Shown here one piece after another: positions 7,301 through 16,599 of a stretch of 33,898 nt of DNA (position 1 is its first letter; each line of letters begins with the position of its first letter). Below the pieces are notes generated by a model. It was not told where the DNA came from. It saw only the letters and a list, made by a program, of their open reading frames with translations, and did no database searches. The stretch is taken from the IMG/VR virus record IMGVR_UViG_3300049846_000540, positions 1 to 33,898 of that record; one strand, 5' to 3'. Source of the stretch: a virus. The position numbers and the translations under genes are program-made.

Positions 7301-10300
7301 GGAACCTAAGCGAGTCGCGTTCCCGTAGTGCCGCCCTAAGCAGCGCTGCAAGCACCCTTATTGATCGTGTGACCAGCCCGCTCGTCACACTGCGCACCAG
7401 CATCCAGACCACCGCGCAGCAGGCCGGCACCAAACTGCGCAGCCTCGACATCGAAGCAGTCAAGAGCGTAGTCCCCACGGCTAAACAGCTTGTTGACCAG
7501 ACCTTGGCACCTATCAAGACGCTGCGCACCAGCCTGAGTACCGCTCTGCAGCAAAGCACCACCAACCTCAGGGAGCTTGGCAGCCTGGGCCTTAGTGGCC
7601 TGTCCTTTGGGATGCGTGGCCGTGGTGGTACACCTCCCGCAGGCGGCGGCGGCAACTTGCCGCCCACGCCGCCTAGTGGTCCTGGCGACAGTGGTGCCGA
7701 TCGCGGCATGGACCGCTTGAACACTCGCCTGCGTGAGTTCGGCCCGCTTAGCCGGCGGTCGATCAGCGACCTGCAGGATCTGCGCTCGGTGCTTGACGAG
7801 CTACAGGCCTCGCTTTCCCCCCTCGATTCCGACTACGCCGCGCTCAATCGCCAGATCGACAAGCAGACGGCTGCAATCGACAGGCAATTGGAACGCCGCG
7901 ACCGAACCCGCCGCCGTCCCCTAAGCGGTATGCAAATGGCCCAAGGCGTCGGCGCCGCACTCAGCGGGGGGATCTTCGGCGGTCCCGAGGGTCTTATCGG
8001 CGGTCTTGGCGGCTTGGCCTTTGGCGGTGTCGGCGGCGCGTTTGCGGGTGCCGCCGCCGGTGCGCAGGTCGGTATGTTCCGTCAGCAGCTGGCGGGCTTT
8101 GCGGACTATGCCGCGTCGCTCGACAAGATGAAGATCGCCCTGCGTGGCATCGTCAAGGACCAGGCCTCCTATAACACGGTGCTCGCTGCCGCGAACGCCG
8201 CTACCCGCGAACTCAACGTCCCCCAAGAAGCCGCAATCGGCGGCCTGACCCGCCTTAGCGCCGCCATCCTCGGCGCCGGTGGCACGGTCAACCAGTCCAC
8301 CTTCGCCTTCCGCGCTCTTACCGAGGCCGTCACCGCCACCGGAGGCAAGGCCGAGCAGGTAGATGGCGCCATGCTCGCCCTCACGCAGGTCTTCTCCAAA
8401 GGCAAGGTAAGCGCCGAAGAACTGAACCAGATCGCTGAACGCCTCCCCGGCACCTACACCCTCTTTGCCGAGGCCACCGGCCGCACCGGTCCTCAACTGG
8501 CCAAGGGCCTCGAACAGGGCAAGATCGGCCTCAACGATCTGATGAAGTTCCTTGAACTTCTCCGCACCAAGCACGGTCAAACCGCCCTGGAGATCGCTGC
8601 CTCCAGCGAAAACGCAGGCGAACGCCTCAAAGTCGCCTACGACAAGATGCGCGAAGACGTAGGCCGCGCCCTGCAGCCGCTTGGTGCGCAGTTCCAGTCC
8701 GTCTTCGCCAAGGCCCTTAAGGACGCCACCCCCGCACTCATCAACCTGGCTCAAGGTCTGGCCAAGGTCATTCAAGCCCTTGGCGCCAACGCCGGTGCAA
8801 TCGCCTTGGTTGCCAAGTTCGGTGTCGTCCTCACCTCCACGATCTATGCCGGTCGCGCTTTCGCCGCACTAGGCCCCCTGGTCAGCGGCGCTGCTGCGCT
8901 TATGGGCGCTGCCTTTGGCCGTACCACAGCACAAGCAATCATGGCAGAGCGGCAACTTAAACTATTTGCCGCTACAGCAAGGGCTACCGCCGCAGCACTA
9001 GCTGGCCCGATTATTATTTCGGTCGCTATTGTTGGTGCTGATCTTGTTATCGACTACTTTAACCGGATTAAGCGGGCGAAAGACCGCCTTATACAGGTTA
9101 GATCGGAAGCAACGGGTGAACAGTTCCTGCGCGATATAGGCGGTTTCGCTCTGGACAGAGCGAGTGTACTACGTGTTGCTAACGACGTAGGCAGGCGCTA
9201 CCAAGTCGTACAGGACTTGGTTGTTAAGCTACAGCGAGAAAGAGAACAACTAAAGAAGGACTTTGAGGCGTCCCCCAGTATGGCTACATACTTCGGGGCT
9301 AAGCTTAATGAACTCGAACCTCGCCTACAAGCGGCTATAGCAGAGAGTGCATTACTGGAGTCACGGTACAAAACACTTGTTCGTCGTGCCCCTAACGCTC
9401 CCACTGCGCCTTCTATGCCCGGCTTCGCCGAGCCCCCAGGGACTGCCGCCGGCGCTGCGGGTGCAGGCGCTGATGCAGCCAAACAACAACGCGACCTATT
9501 CCAGCAGGCTAACGAATATGTAAACGCCAACATCGAGCTGCTCAAAGCTCGCGGTCAGCTCTCCGAGGAACAAGCTGCCACTGAGTTTGACCGCGCTAAT
9601 CTTGCTAAGAAGTTCGCTATTGACGAACTTACTCTGCGTAAGCAGGCACTCGATCTGCAGAAAAAATACAATCAAATTACGCCCGACATCTACACTAAGT
9701 CTCTACAGACACTGGACGTAGAGCGCCAGAAGATCGAAACAGCCTACAACAAAACGGTTGCTCAGATCGGCGAAGACATAAGCAAGATAAACGAGGAAAT
9801 CTTCGCCGGCCTAGGTGCCCCCTTCGACCAGCGGAACGTAAACGAGTTTGAACGCACACTTGATGACCTGCAGATCCGCGTACAAAGAGCCGTAGTAGAT
9901 GTATCCAAGAGAGGCGGCCCAGCGGCTACCGCTTTCTTGAAACGAGCCGGCGAACTCACCACGGCCGACTATCAACGTGCTGCCTCTCGCTCCACCGTCG
10001 AGACACTTACCAAGCAGATCACCGAACTGCAGCGCGGTAAGGGGGAAGTTACGACACTCGACACCCTCATCGCCGACTACGGCGATTCTTGGCAAAAGCT
10101 CGAAGAACCGGTACGCAAGCACCTGGAACAACTGGCCACTACGGTCGATCACCTCAAGGAAATCCAACGCTACAAGCAGGATCCAAACACCTACGCCGGC
10201 CTGCGCGAAGGCGCCCTTGCCTACGTCGAATCCATCGGCACCATCCGCTCCAACGTTGCCGACCTCGCCCAGACTGGCTTCAAAGGCGTCGAAGACTCCA

Positions 10301-10896
10301 TCACCAGCCTGATGACCACTGGCACAGCCAACTTCCGCGAGTTCGCCACCAGCCTGGTTGCTGACATGACCCGCATCATTGTCCGGCAATTCATCATGCG
10401 CTCACTGATGCAGGCAATAGGTTTCTTGGCCCCGTCACCCGCCGCATCTGGCGCCTCCGGGCTAAGCGCACCGCAACTCAACTTCAGTGCGGCTACTGCC
10501 AACCCACTAGCGTTTGATCCCGGCACGCGCCTGTTTGCCTACGGCGGCGCCTTCGATGCAGCCAACCGCATCGTCCCATTCGCCTATGGCGGCGTCGTCA
10601 ACAAGCCCACGATGTTCAAGTTCGCCGATGGCGGGCTTATGCGTAACGGCGTGGCCGGCGAGGCCGGCCCCGAGGCGATCATGCCCCTCCGCCGCCTCCC
10701 CAGCGGCAGGCTGGGCGTCGAGTCCTCCGGCGGTGGTGCGGCCCCAATCACGATCCAAGTCAACGTGGATGCCAGCGGCAACCAGCAGATGTCTGGCGAC
10801 GCCGGCCAAGGACAAGCGCTTGGCCGAGTGATCGCTGCTGTTGTGCAACAGGAGCTGGTCAATCAGAAACGCCCCGGTGGCCTCTTGGCTTCGTAA
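4321..10896 (+). CDS. Tape measure protein (lambda gpH-like), very long
   Basis: The 2191-residue protein starts at GTG 4321, right after the GT stop and behind AGGAGG at about 4306-4315. The first 500 residues are long helices/coiled coil. At about residues 675-750 is the tape-measure pattern DIHSPSGVSRREVG...GQGIVKG, partly repeated. A weak internal repeat (PLVTLRTS / PIKTLRTS) lies near 1015-1095. A Gly-rich stretch (about 1209-1252) precedes the tape measure N-terminal-type domain (about 1253-1425, ALRGIVKDQASYNTVLAA to LMKFLELLR). Hydrophobic, possibly membrane-inserting segments lie near 1490-1535 and 1560-1580. The C-terminus has the lambda tape-measure C-terminal pattern (about 1977-2026) and GEAGPEAIMPL. 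It sets tail length and is ejected with DNA. Patches with A/T-ending codons alternate with GC-rich ones. Confidence 0.93.
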   Translation: MAQTVEDIVLRLGIKGFDSLDSVRGAFRQLSRVTQASERDITLAREAILNYADAGKVTTRIIDAQIAGLKSLQGQAVINSRTYTQLGADISTLKARFTEATQEVARQTTVLDRQGSRVFGSSVASVKRYTESLRSTRTELAATSRSINATTADVDRLNTSLKAVDNFKLDINVDTTQVTQARGKVASAFAFFKRMTEQAGTPVGATGRIFEGITAGVLAGQATGIGTAAFGGGASALAGLSGRVAELQTGLNKLSGLFGGDLGNKVLGGLSKNLAESSAQFANFQNRIESLSEIANSFTSALSGISPTAAVATGSVITAMAFMRQRVGNELDAVRADIDASFTAITDDIQKLIVELSRLGDYIGRMSMAEIGQQLNRAREAFASVPAGSPRSRSFASQIAGLESVQRGEARAQATVLEEYRDRVRGSSVTVEGLNERLQYLQQRMAGVNRATAEGTEEFRSLAAEATRLQTRITELGRMPTNYAVFAIRQRMAAQRETLAQSGFGAFSSEVRQRYEGIGGVTGERQAAAVREVQEAFGKWEEAYDQMLQVVRDHETAKRAIEEQANREHQARLDHNAVVELAKKKAANDALLAQFDASLKQRDLVARRHSLMAEALGVDGGRELSPLYERVVGLSSSSLRRQQAFMGKSPAEVYNDIVASFETGSRTNLLDNRSQQVGEGIAQGIVKGATDSDTLKKGSKSLVDKYLDFIFGDWDIHSPSGVSRREVGEPIGQGIVKGTVDAIKAGRKQIQAAIQFALGSPAKAPLPGGLGGPVSDVADKLQNFLIRSSARPSATLPFARLLGEGVTNSAALPLATYRRAYERGGIVPPTFLPVEQRRGLRGTAGIPGAGLEEVIRAEAMRAVGRTGAFVGPLASALRREVLQPVTRLSGAVPGISRPSSGATALPVFGTQAPALRQAPGIFAPYDLGRFQTDGPLTRGGQTFGRAAASSSLREALIKYRAATDNFWNGETGTYETLRRIISASAQVGASKLARNLSESRSRSAALSSAASTLIDRVTSPLVTLRTSIQTTAQQAGTKLRSLDIEAVKSVVPTAKQLVDQTLAPIKTLRTSLSTALQQSTTNLRELGSLGLSGLSFGMRGRGGTPPAGGGGNLPPTPPSGPGDSGADRGMDRLNTRLREFGPLSRRSISDLQDLRSVLDELQASLSPLDSDYAALNRQIDKQTAAIDRQLERRDRTRRRPLSGMQMAQGVGAALSGGIFGGPEGLIGGLGGLAFGGVGGAFAGAAAGAQVGMFRQQLAGFADYAASLDKMKIALRGIVKDQASYNTVLAAANAATRELNVPQEAAIGGLTRLSAAILGAGGTVNQSTFAFRALTEAVTATGGKAEQVDGAMLALTQVFSKGKVSAEELNQIAERLPGTYTLFAEATGRTGPQLAKGLEQGKIGLNDLMKFLELLRTKHGQTALEIAASSENAGERLKVAYDKMREDVGRALQPLGAQFQSVFAKALKDATPALINLAQGLAKVIQALGANAGAIALVAKFGVVLTSTIYAGRAFAALGPLVSGAAALMGAAFGRTTAQAIMAERQLKLFAATARATAAALAGPIIISVAIVGADLVIDYFNRIKRAKDRLIQVRSEATGEQFLRDIGGFALDRASVLRVANDVGRRYQVVQDLVVKLQREREQLKKDFEASPSMATYFGAKLNELEPRLQAAIAESALLESRYKTLVRRAPNAPTAPSMPGFAEPPGTAAGAAGAGADAAKQQRDLFQQANEYVNANIELLKARGQLSEEQAATEFDRANLAKKFAIDELTLRKQALDLQKKYNQITPDIYTKSLQTLDVERQKIETAYNKTVAQIGEDISKINEEIFAGLGAPFDQRNVNEFERTLDDLQIRVQRAVVDVSKRGGPAATAFLKRAGELTTADYQRAASRSTVETLTKQITELQRGKGEVTTLDTLIADYGDSWQKLEEPVRKHLEQLATTVDHLKEIQRYKQDPNTYAGLREGALAYVESIGTIRSNVADLAQTGFKGVEDSITSLMTTGTANFREFATSLVADMTRIIVRQFIMRSLMQAIGFLAPSPAASGASGLSAPQLNFSAATANPLAFDPGTRLFAYGGAFDAANRIVPFAYGGVVNKPTMFKFADGGLMRNGVAGEAGPEAIMPLRRLPSGRLGVESSGGGAAPITIQVNVDASGNQQMSGDAGQGQALGRVIAAVVQQELVNQKRPGGLLAS

Positions 10897-10941
10897 GCTG
10901 GTTGTATCTGCTCTGCTAAGTCTCGCTGTCGCGCTGCGCCA

Positions 10942-11277
10942 ATGGCCACGTTTACCTGGACCGCCTCTTACGACGTAAGCGAATCGCACAAGCCGCGTGT
11001 TCGCAAGACGCAGTTCGGCGATGGCTATGAGCAGCGCACGCGCTTCGGCCTGAACACCGATCCCGAGGAGTGGCAGCTATCCTTTTCCGAGCGCACCGCC
11101 GCTGAACGCGACGAGATACGCGCCTTCTTGGCTGCCCGTGGTGGTGTCGAGTCCTTCGACTGGACCCCTCCCTGGGGAACACCCGGTAAGTTTGTCTGCG
11201 AGCAGTGGGATGTGTCTGCTAGCAACTGTGTAAGTAACACGGCACGCGCCACATTTAGGCGTGTCTTCGAGCCCTAA
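10942..11277 (+). CDS. Minor tail protein (lambda gpM-like)
   Basis: The 111-residue protein contains the hallmark pattern KTQFGDGYEQR at about residues 22-32. It also has SFSERTAAERDEIRAFLAAR, then FDWTPPWGTPGKFVCEQWDV, and ends with FRRVFEP. These are typical of the phage minor tail protein M family. gpM is part of the distal tail tip and closes the tail tube after the tape measure is loaded. It follows the tape measure gene after 45 bases without features. The next gene (gpL-like) starts 12 bases downstream. Confidence 0.9.
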   Translation: MATFTWTASYDVSESHKPRVRKTQFGDGYEQRTRFGLNTDPEEWQLSFSERTAAERDEIRAFLAARGGVESFDWTPPWGTPGKFVCEQWDVSASNCVSNTARATFRRVFEP

Positions 11278-11288
11278 GCTGCGCAGCT
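11277..11288. repeat. 12-bp perfect palindrome between the gpM-like and gpL-like genes
   Basis: AGCTGCGCAGCT begins in the gpM-like stop codon and ends two bases before the gpL-like ATG. It could form a small hairpin that occludes the start, but it may be incidental. Confidence 0.5.
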
Positions 11289-11289
11289 G

Positions 11290-11970
11290 ATGACCGTACC
11301 AGTCTCCGATCTACAGGCGATTGCGCCTAGCGCCATTATCGAGCTGTTTGAGCTTGATCTAAATACAGCGCAGCATGGTATAACGCAAACGTACCGTTTC
11401 CACGCTGGCAGCTCACTCAACGCTAATGGCGAAGTGGCATGGAACGGCAATAGTTACATGCGTTTTCCAATCGAAGCGACGGGGTTTGAATACAGCGGCA
11501 ACGGTCAACTGCCGCGTCCCAAGGTGCAGGTCAGCAATATCATGGGCACCATCACCGCGCTGCTGCTCAGCTTGCCAAGTGGCCTGGAAGGCGCCAAGTT
11601 TACTCGGGTGCGTACACTAGCCCGTTACATCGACGGCGCTAACTTCCCCGGCAACACCAACCCATACGGCGCACCGGATCCGACCGCTGAATTACCGCGT
11701 GAAATCTACTATGTCGATCGCAAGGTAGTAGAAACACGCGACATTGTAGAGTTTGAACTAGCGGCGGCGTTTGACCTAGCGGGCATCCGCGCACCGAAGC
11801 GGCAGTGCATCGCGAACGTGTGCCAATGGGTCTACAAATCAACCGAGTGCGGTTACACCGGCGGCTTGGCAACATGCGATAAGACACTAGCGGCGTGCAA
11901 GGCGCACTTCGGCACTTACGCTGAGCTGCCATTTGGATCATTCCCTGGTGTGGGGGCCTTCAACGCATGA
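11290..11970 (+). CDS. Minor tail protein (lambda gpL-like, Fe-S type)
   Basis: The 226-residue protein starts at ATG 11290. An N-terminal domain carries [11 protein letters not shown] and [21 protein letters not shown]. The C-terminal part is Cys-rich, with Cys at 173, 178, 187, 196 and 203 ([32 protein letters not shown]). Lambda gpL binds a [4Fe-4S] cluster through such cysteines, so the same is likely here. The protein belongs to the tail tip complex. The order M-L-K is kept. Its stop overlaps the next start (ATGA at 11967-11970). Confidence 0.92.
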   Translation: MTVPVSDLQAIAPSAIIELFELDLNTAQHGITQTYRFHAGSSLNANGEVAWNGNSYMRFPIEATGFEYSGNGQLPRPKVQVSNIMGTITALLLSLPSGLEGAKFTRVRTLARYIDGANFPGNTNPYGAPDPTAELPREIYYVDRKVVETRDIVEFELAAAFDLAGIRAPKRQCIANVCQWVYKSTECGYTGGLATCDKTLAACKAHFGTYAELPFGSFPGVGAFNA

Positions 11971-12689
11971 CATGGCAAGATGCGGCGCTGCAGCACGCAC
12001 AGGCCGAGGACCCACGCGAGGCGTGCGGTCTGTTGGTGGTTGTCAAAGGTCGCCGTCGTTACTGGCACTGCCGCAACCTATCCACCGACGCGGATCAGTT
12101 CATCCTCGATCCCGAGGATTATGCTGCCGCTGAGGATGCCGGCGAGATCATCGCCATCATCCACAGTCACCCGGCAATGCCGCCGGTGCCAAGCGCTGCA
12201 GACCTTGCCGGCATCGAGCGCTCCAGCCTGCCGTGGTACATCTGCAACCCGAAATCCGGCGCGTGGAGCGCAGAGCTGCTCCCAACCGGCTACAAGCCGC
12301 CGCTGGTTGGCAGGCCGTGGGTGTGGTCGCTGATGGATTGCTGGACACTAACTCGCGACTGGTACGCCGAGCATGGTTTGCAGCTGCTGGACTGGGATCG
12401 ACCGCTAACACCAGAAGCGTTTGAGGCGGATCCGTTGTTCGACCGCTACTGGCACTCTGCAGGCTTCCGCGAGCTGCTAGAAGATGAACCGCTACAGGCT
12501 GGTGATGCACTGCTGATGGCGATCGACAACAACAAGCTTAATCATGTTGGCGTCTACGTCGGTGATCAGCTGATACTGCACCACCTACGCGGTCGGCTTA
12601 GCAGTCGTGATCTCTACGGTGGCTGGCTGATGAAATGCACCGGCCGAAGGCTGCGGCATTACGATGCGGGCAGGCTAAGGCTTCGATGA
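11967..12689 (+). CDS. Tail tip protein with JAMM and NlpC/P60 domains (lambda gpK-like)
   Basis: The 240-residue protein has two enzyme-like domains. Residues 1-105 form a JAB/MPN-type domain with PREACGLL (Glu18) and the metal motif HSHP...PSAAD (His66, His68, Ser76, Asp79). Residues 115-240 form an NlpC/P60-type domain with catalytic Cys125 in MDCWTL and His193 in NHVGVY, followed by [10 protein letters not shown]. The second domain would cut peptidoglycan cross-links during DNA entry. The role of the JAMM domain in phage tails is less clear. All key residues are present. The gene overlaps gpL and gpI by 4 bases each. Confidence 0.92.
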   Translation: MTWQDAALQHAQAEDPREACGLLVVVKGRRRYWHCRNLSTDADQFILDPEDYAAAEDAGEIIAIIHSHPAMPPVPSAADLAGIERSSLPWYICNPKSGAWSAELLPTGYKPPLVGRPWVWSLMDCWTLTRDWYAEHGLQLLDWDRPLTPEAFEADPLFDRYWHSAGFRELLEDEPLQAGDALLMAIDNNKLNHVGVYVGDQLILHHLRGRLSSRDLYGGWLMKCTGRRLRHYDAGRLRLR

Positions 12690-13294
12690 TGCTGCGCAAA
12701 ATCCGCGTTTATGGCAAGCTGGCATCCTTCCTCGGGCAGCGCACCTTTGAGGCCGCAGTCGATAGCGCAGCCGAGGCTGTGCGCTTCCTGGCGGTCAACT
12801 TCCCCGGCCTGGAGCGCCACATGGCAGACCAGCACTACCGTGTCACTGTCGGCGGTTACGATCTCGGCGAGGATGAACTAGCAGATCCAGTAGGGCAGCA
12901 GGTAATCAAGATCATGCCGGTGATCAGCGGTGCTGGCGGTGGCGTTGGCAAGATAATTGCAGGGGTGGCATTATTTGCTAGTGCTTTTTTCACCGGCGGC
13001 GCCACTATCGGACTGCTTGGACTTGCTGCACCGTTGGCTGTTAGCACTGCATTGGCTGGTGTTGGCATTAGTCTTGCCCTTACTGGTGTTGCGCAATTGC
13101 TATCGCCAACTCCACGCCTGTCAGGCCCAGGCACAAGCGGCAACCGCGAAGCGGACCCACGCGAAAGCTTTAGCTTTAGCGGCATCCAAAACACCAGCCG
13201 GCAAGGTTTGCCAGTGCCGATTGTCTATGGTGAAACTATCGTCGGCAGCGTTGTCATCAGCGCTGGTATCGACACCGTAAGGGTGCGCGGCTGA
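12686..13294 (+). CDS. Tail tip assembly protein (lambda gpI-like)
   Basis: Translation probably starts at ATG 12686, which overlaps the gpK stop as ATGA. An upstream in-frame start at 12635 would overlap gpK by 55 bases. The 202-residue protein has an N-terminal ubiquitin/ThiS-like part ([14 protein letters not shown] to [13 protein letters not shown], about 4-86). A Gly/Ala-rich hydrophobic middle (about 89-140) resembles two membrane helices. The C-terminus contains [15 protein letters not shown]. gpI is needed for tail tip assembly but is not found in mature lambda tails. The stop overlaps the gpJ start by one base (TGATG). Confidence 0.87.
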   Translation: MMLRKIRVYGKLASFLGQRTFEAAVDSAAEAVRFLAVNFPGLERHMADQHYRVTVGGYDLGEDELADPVGQQVIKIMPVISGAGGGVGKIIAGVALFASAFFTGGATIGLLGLAAPLAVSTALAGVGISLALTGVAQLLSPTPRLSGPGTSGNREADPRESFSFSGIQNTSRQGLPVPIVYGETIVGSVVISAGIDTVRVRG

Positions 13295-16200
13295 TGGGCA
13301 AACTGATTGCCGGTGCTGGTGGTGGAGGAAGTGGCGGCGGAGCCTCACGATCTGAGCCGCAACGCACTCCAACGGTCGCAGGTGACAGCCTTGACTCGCG
13401 CCAATATGCCACCATCGTTGATCTCATCAGCGAAGGCGAGATCGAAGGCCTGAAGGCCGGCCAGCAGTCAATCATCCTGAACGACACACCGCTTCAAAAT
13501 CCAGACGGCTCATACAATTTTCAAGGTATCACGGTTGATACGCGCACCGGCACACAAGCACAGTCCTACATAGCCATTGCGCCTGACGTAGAAGAAGAGG
13601 TATCTGTCAGCGTTGAGGTGCAATATGGCACGCCAGTAACGCGGCAAATTGCAGACCCTAATGTCAATGCAGTACGGGTTACGCTCACAATTCCACAGCT
13701 GCAGCAGAGCGCAAAAGACGGCAACGTTTACGGGTTATCCGTAACCTATTCTATCGCTGTTCAGTATGACGGCGGTGGCTTTACCACAGTGATTACAGAC
13801 GCAATCTCTGGGCGCACGTCTGATCCATTTCAAACCGATTACATCGTCAACCTAACCGATGGCTTTACCACCGCTGATATTCGTGTAACACGTATCTCAG
13901 TGTCGGATAGCACACGCATTGAGCAAGACTCCAATGTTATCGAGTCCTCTAGCGCAATCCAATGGACCTCATACACTGAGATTATTTACGCCAAACTGCG
14001 GTATCCAAACAGCGCACTGGTAGCGCTACGGCTTGACGCAGAGCAGTTCAATAACATCCCATCACGCGCCTACCACATCCGGGGCATCAAGGTACAAATC
14101 CCTAGCAATGCCACCGTTGATAGCGCAACCGGCCGTTTGACCTATGCCGGCATCTGGAATGGCACCTTTGGCGCTGCGCAGTGGTGTAGCGATCCAGCTT
14201 GGATCCTGTGGGATCTGCTCACCAGCACACGTTACGGATTCGGCGATCACATCAAAGCAGCGCAGCTTGATAAGTGGGCGTTCTTGGCAGCTTCGCAATA
14301 CGCCAGCGAGTTGGTGCCTAATGGCTTCGGCGGGACGGAGCCACGCTTTAGCTGTAATGTCAACATCCAGACGCAAACTGAGGCATACAAGCTGATCAAT
14401 GATCTGTGCAGCGTTATGCGTGTGATGCCCTACTGGGGCATTGGTACGCTAACAATCAGCCAGGACAAGCCAACTGACAGCGCATACCTATTCACGCTAG
14501 CCAATGTCACAGCAGAGGGCTTTAGTTATCAAGGCAGCAGCCGTAAGGCACGACCTACTGTTGCCGTGGTCAGTTACCTTGACCTTGAAACACGTGAGAA
14601 GGCTTACGAGGTAGTTGAGGATCAAGATGGCATAAGCAAATACGGTGTTGTCAAGGAAGAAGTAGACGCTTTTGCCTGCACTAGCCGTGGACAGGCGCAT
14701 CGCCTAGGCGAATGGCTACTCTACTCCGAGCGCTACGAATCTGAGGTGATCAGCTTCACCACCAGCATCGACGCCGGTGTGGTTGTACGCCCTGGCCAAG
14801 TGATCGAGGTGGCAGATCCGCTACGCGCTGGGGTACGTCGTGGTGGACGCATAGCAGCCGCCTCCGCCTCCACTATCACCGTAGACGATGCTACCGGCCT
14901 ATCAGCCGTAGCCGGCGCTGAGTTATCGGTCATCTTGCCAACCGGCGCCGTTGAATCACGCGCTATCCAATCCATTGTTGGCAATAGCATCGTCGTTACC
15001 AGTAATTTCAGTGCCGCACCTAATGCAAACAGCGTATGGGTGTATCAAACCAGCAATATACAAGCATCAACATGGCGGGTGCTGTCTATTACTGAAACAG
15101 ACGAAGGCAATCAGTATGGCGTTACCGCACTGGCCTATAACGCCAGTAAGTACGCCTACGTTGAACGTGACATCGCGCTGCAGCAACGGGACATCACAGA
15201 CCTAAACATCGTCCCGCCACCGCCGATCGACCTGACAGGAAATGAAGTGCTCTATGACGCTGGTGGTATCGCCAAGGCAAAGCTGATCATTAGCTGGCGG
15301 GCGGTTACTGGTGTCACGCAATATCAAGTGCAGTGGCGTCGCGATAGCGATAACTGGAATACCCGCACAGTCAGCAGCCCGGACTATGAGATCCTTGACA
15401 CCACACCAGGCACCTATGCGGTGCGTGTTTACAGCCTCAGCGCATCACTGCTGCCGTCAACACAACCGGCAGAGCTAACTAAGGTAACCGCTGGTAAGAC
15501 GGCACCGCCTGCCACTGTAACTGGACTGTCGCTAATCCCTATCGACACGGCAAGCGCTATCCTCAGCTGGGATCGTGCTACTGAGCTTGATGTGTTGCTG
15601 GGCGGCAAGGTACTGATCCGCCATAACATCGCTAGCACTGGTGCGTTATGGGAGGATAGCCAAGAGATCGTATCAGCAGCAGCCGGAAGCCAGACGCAAA
15701 AGCAAGTGCCATTACTGACCGGCACCTATCTGGTCAAGTTTGAGGATGACGGTGGCCGACGTTCTGCCACCGCTGCCACCGCTGTAGTACAACTGCCGGC
15801 GCCGCAACCGCGCCTACTGGTGCAGTCCTACCGTGAAGATCAAGAGACGCCGCCATTCTCGGGCAATGTCACCGACATGATCTACAGCGCTGAGCTAGAT
15901 GGCCTGATCCTCGCCACCGGTACCAAGATCGACGCATTAGCAACGGATGGCAACTGGGACGCACTAGGTACCATCGACGCCGTAAGCGGCAGCCTGGGCT
16001 CTGGGGAATACGAGTTCGGCAGTACCTTTGATCTAGGTGGCGTATATGACCTTGACATGCGCCGGTATTTTGTCACACGGCCTTATGCGCCTGGCGATCT
16101 GTTCGATGACAATACCGCATTGATTGATACGTGGCCCACCTTTGATGGCACGCTTTATGATGCTGTCAACGCTGCGCTTTATGTACGTTCTACCAACGAC

Positions 16201-16599
16201 GATCCTGGCGCGTCGCCCGCGTGGACGGCATGGCGCGAGTTTGCTAATGCGTTGACCCGTGGCCGCGCATTTCAGTTCAAGACCATTGCTACCAGCACCA
16301 GCAACGATCAAAACATCGTCATCGACGAGCTTGGTTGTGAGCTTGAGTTACAGCAACGCAGCGCCAGCGCTGGCCCGCTGACGACAGCTGCAGCAGCCTA
16401 TGCGGTCACGTTCGCTAACCGCTTCTACCAGGCCCCGCAGCTTGGCATCACCGCATACAACATGGCAACGGGTGATTACTATGTGATCAGCAGCCCCACC
16501 CGGTCTGGGTTCTCGATCACCTTCTACAACGCAGCTAATAGCATGATCTCGCGCCAGTTCAGCTACACTGCCATCGGCTACGGCCGGGAGGTCATCTGA
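13294..16599 (+). CDS. Central tail tip / host specificity protein (lambda gpJ-like)
   Basis: The 1101-residue protein starts with a flexible Gly-rich segment (residues 2-17), then QYATIVDLISEGEIEGL, typical of gpJ. The region up to about residue 640 is the baseplate-hub-like body, including SDPAWILWDLLTSTRYGFGD (about 300-320). Two fibronectin type III-like domains follow (about 640-735 and 740-835). The C-terminal third holds EFGSTFDLGG and DTWPTFDG. It ends in a beta-rich domain (FANRFYQAPQLGITAYN...SYTAIGYG) that resembles lectin-like receptor-binding ends. The protein forms the tail tip hub and probably contacts the host. It runs one base into the next fibre gene. Confidence 0.92.
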   Translation: MGKLIAGAGGGGSGGGASRSEPQRTPTVAGDSLDSRQYATIVDLISEGEIEGLKAGQQSIILNDTPLQNPDGSYNFQGITVDTRTGTQAQSYIAIAPDVEEEVSVSVEVQYGTPVTRQIADPNVNAVRVTLTIPQLQQSAKDGNVYGLSVTYSIAVQYDGGGFTTVITDAISGRTSDPFQTDYIVNLTDGFTTADIRVTRISVSDSTRIEQDSNVIESSSAIQWTSYTEIIYAKLRYPNSALVALRLDAEQFNNIPSRAYHIRGIKVQIPSNATVDSATGRLTYAGIWNGTFGAAQWCSDPAWILWDLLTSTRYGFGDHIKAAQLDKWAFLAASQYASELVPNGFGGTEPRFSCNVNIQTQTEAYKLINDLCSVMRVMPYWGIGTLTISQDKPTDSAYLFTLANVTAEGFSYQGSSRKARPTVAVVSYLDLETREKAYEVVEDQDGISKYGVVKEEVDAFACTSRGQAHRLGEWLLYSERYESEVISFTTSIDAGVVVRPGQVIEVADPLRAGVRRGGRIAAASASTITVDDATGLSAVAGAELSVILPTGAVESRAIQSIVGNSIVVTSNFSAAPNANSVWVYQTSNIQASTWRVLSITETDEGNQYGVTALAYNASKYAYVERDIALQQRDITDLNIVPPPPIDLTGNEVLYDAGGIAKAKLIISWRAVTGVTQYQVQWRRDSDNWNTRTVSSPDYEILDTTPGTYAVRVYSLSASLLPSTQPAELTKVTAGKTAPPATVTGLSLIPIDTASAILSWDRATELDVLLGGKVLIRHNIASTGALWEDSQEIVSAAAGSQTQKQVPLLTGTYLVKFEDDGGRRSATAATAVVQLPAPQPRLLVQSYREDQETPPFSGNVTDMIYSAELDGLILATGTKIDALATDGNWDALGTIDAVSGSLGSGEYEFGSTFDLGGVYDLDMRRYFVTRPYAPGDLFDDNTALIDTWPTFDGTLYDAVNAALYVRSTNDDPGASPAWTAWREFANALTRGRAFQFKTIATSTSNDQNIVIDELGCELELQQRSASAGPLTTAAAAYAVTFANRFYQAPQLGITAYNMATGDYYVISSPTRSGFSITFYNAANSMISRQFSYTAIGYGREVI

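Noticed and set aside
7921-8775. 284-codon minus-strand frame inside the tape measure gene
   Set aside because: Antisense shadow of a GC-rich coding region whose plus frame has a recognisable tape measure domain.
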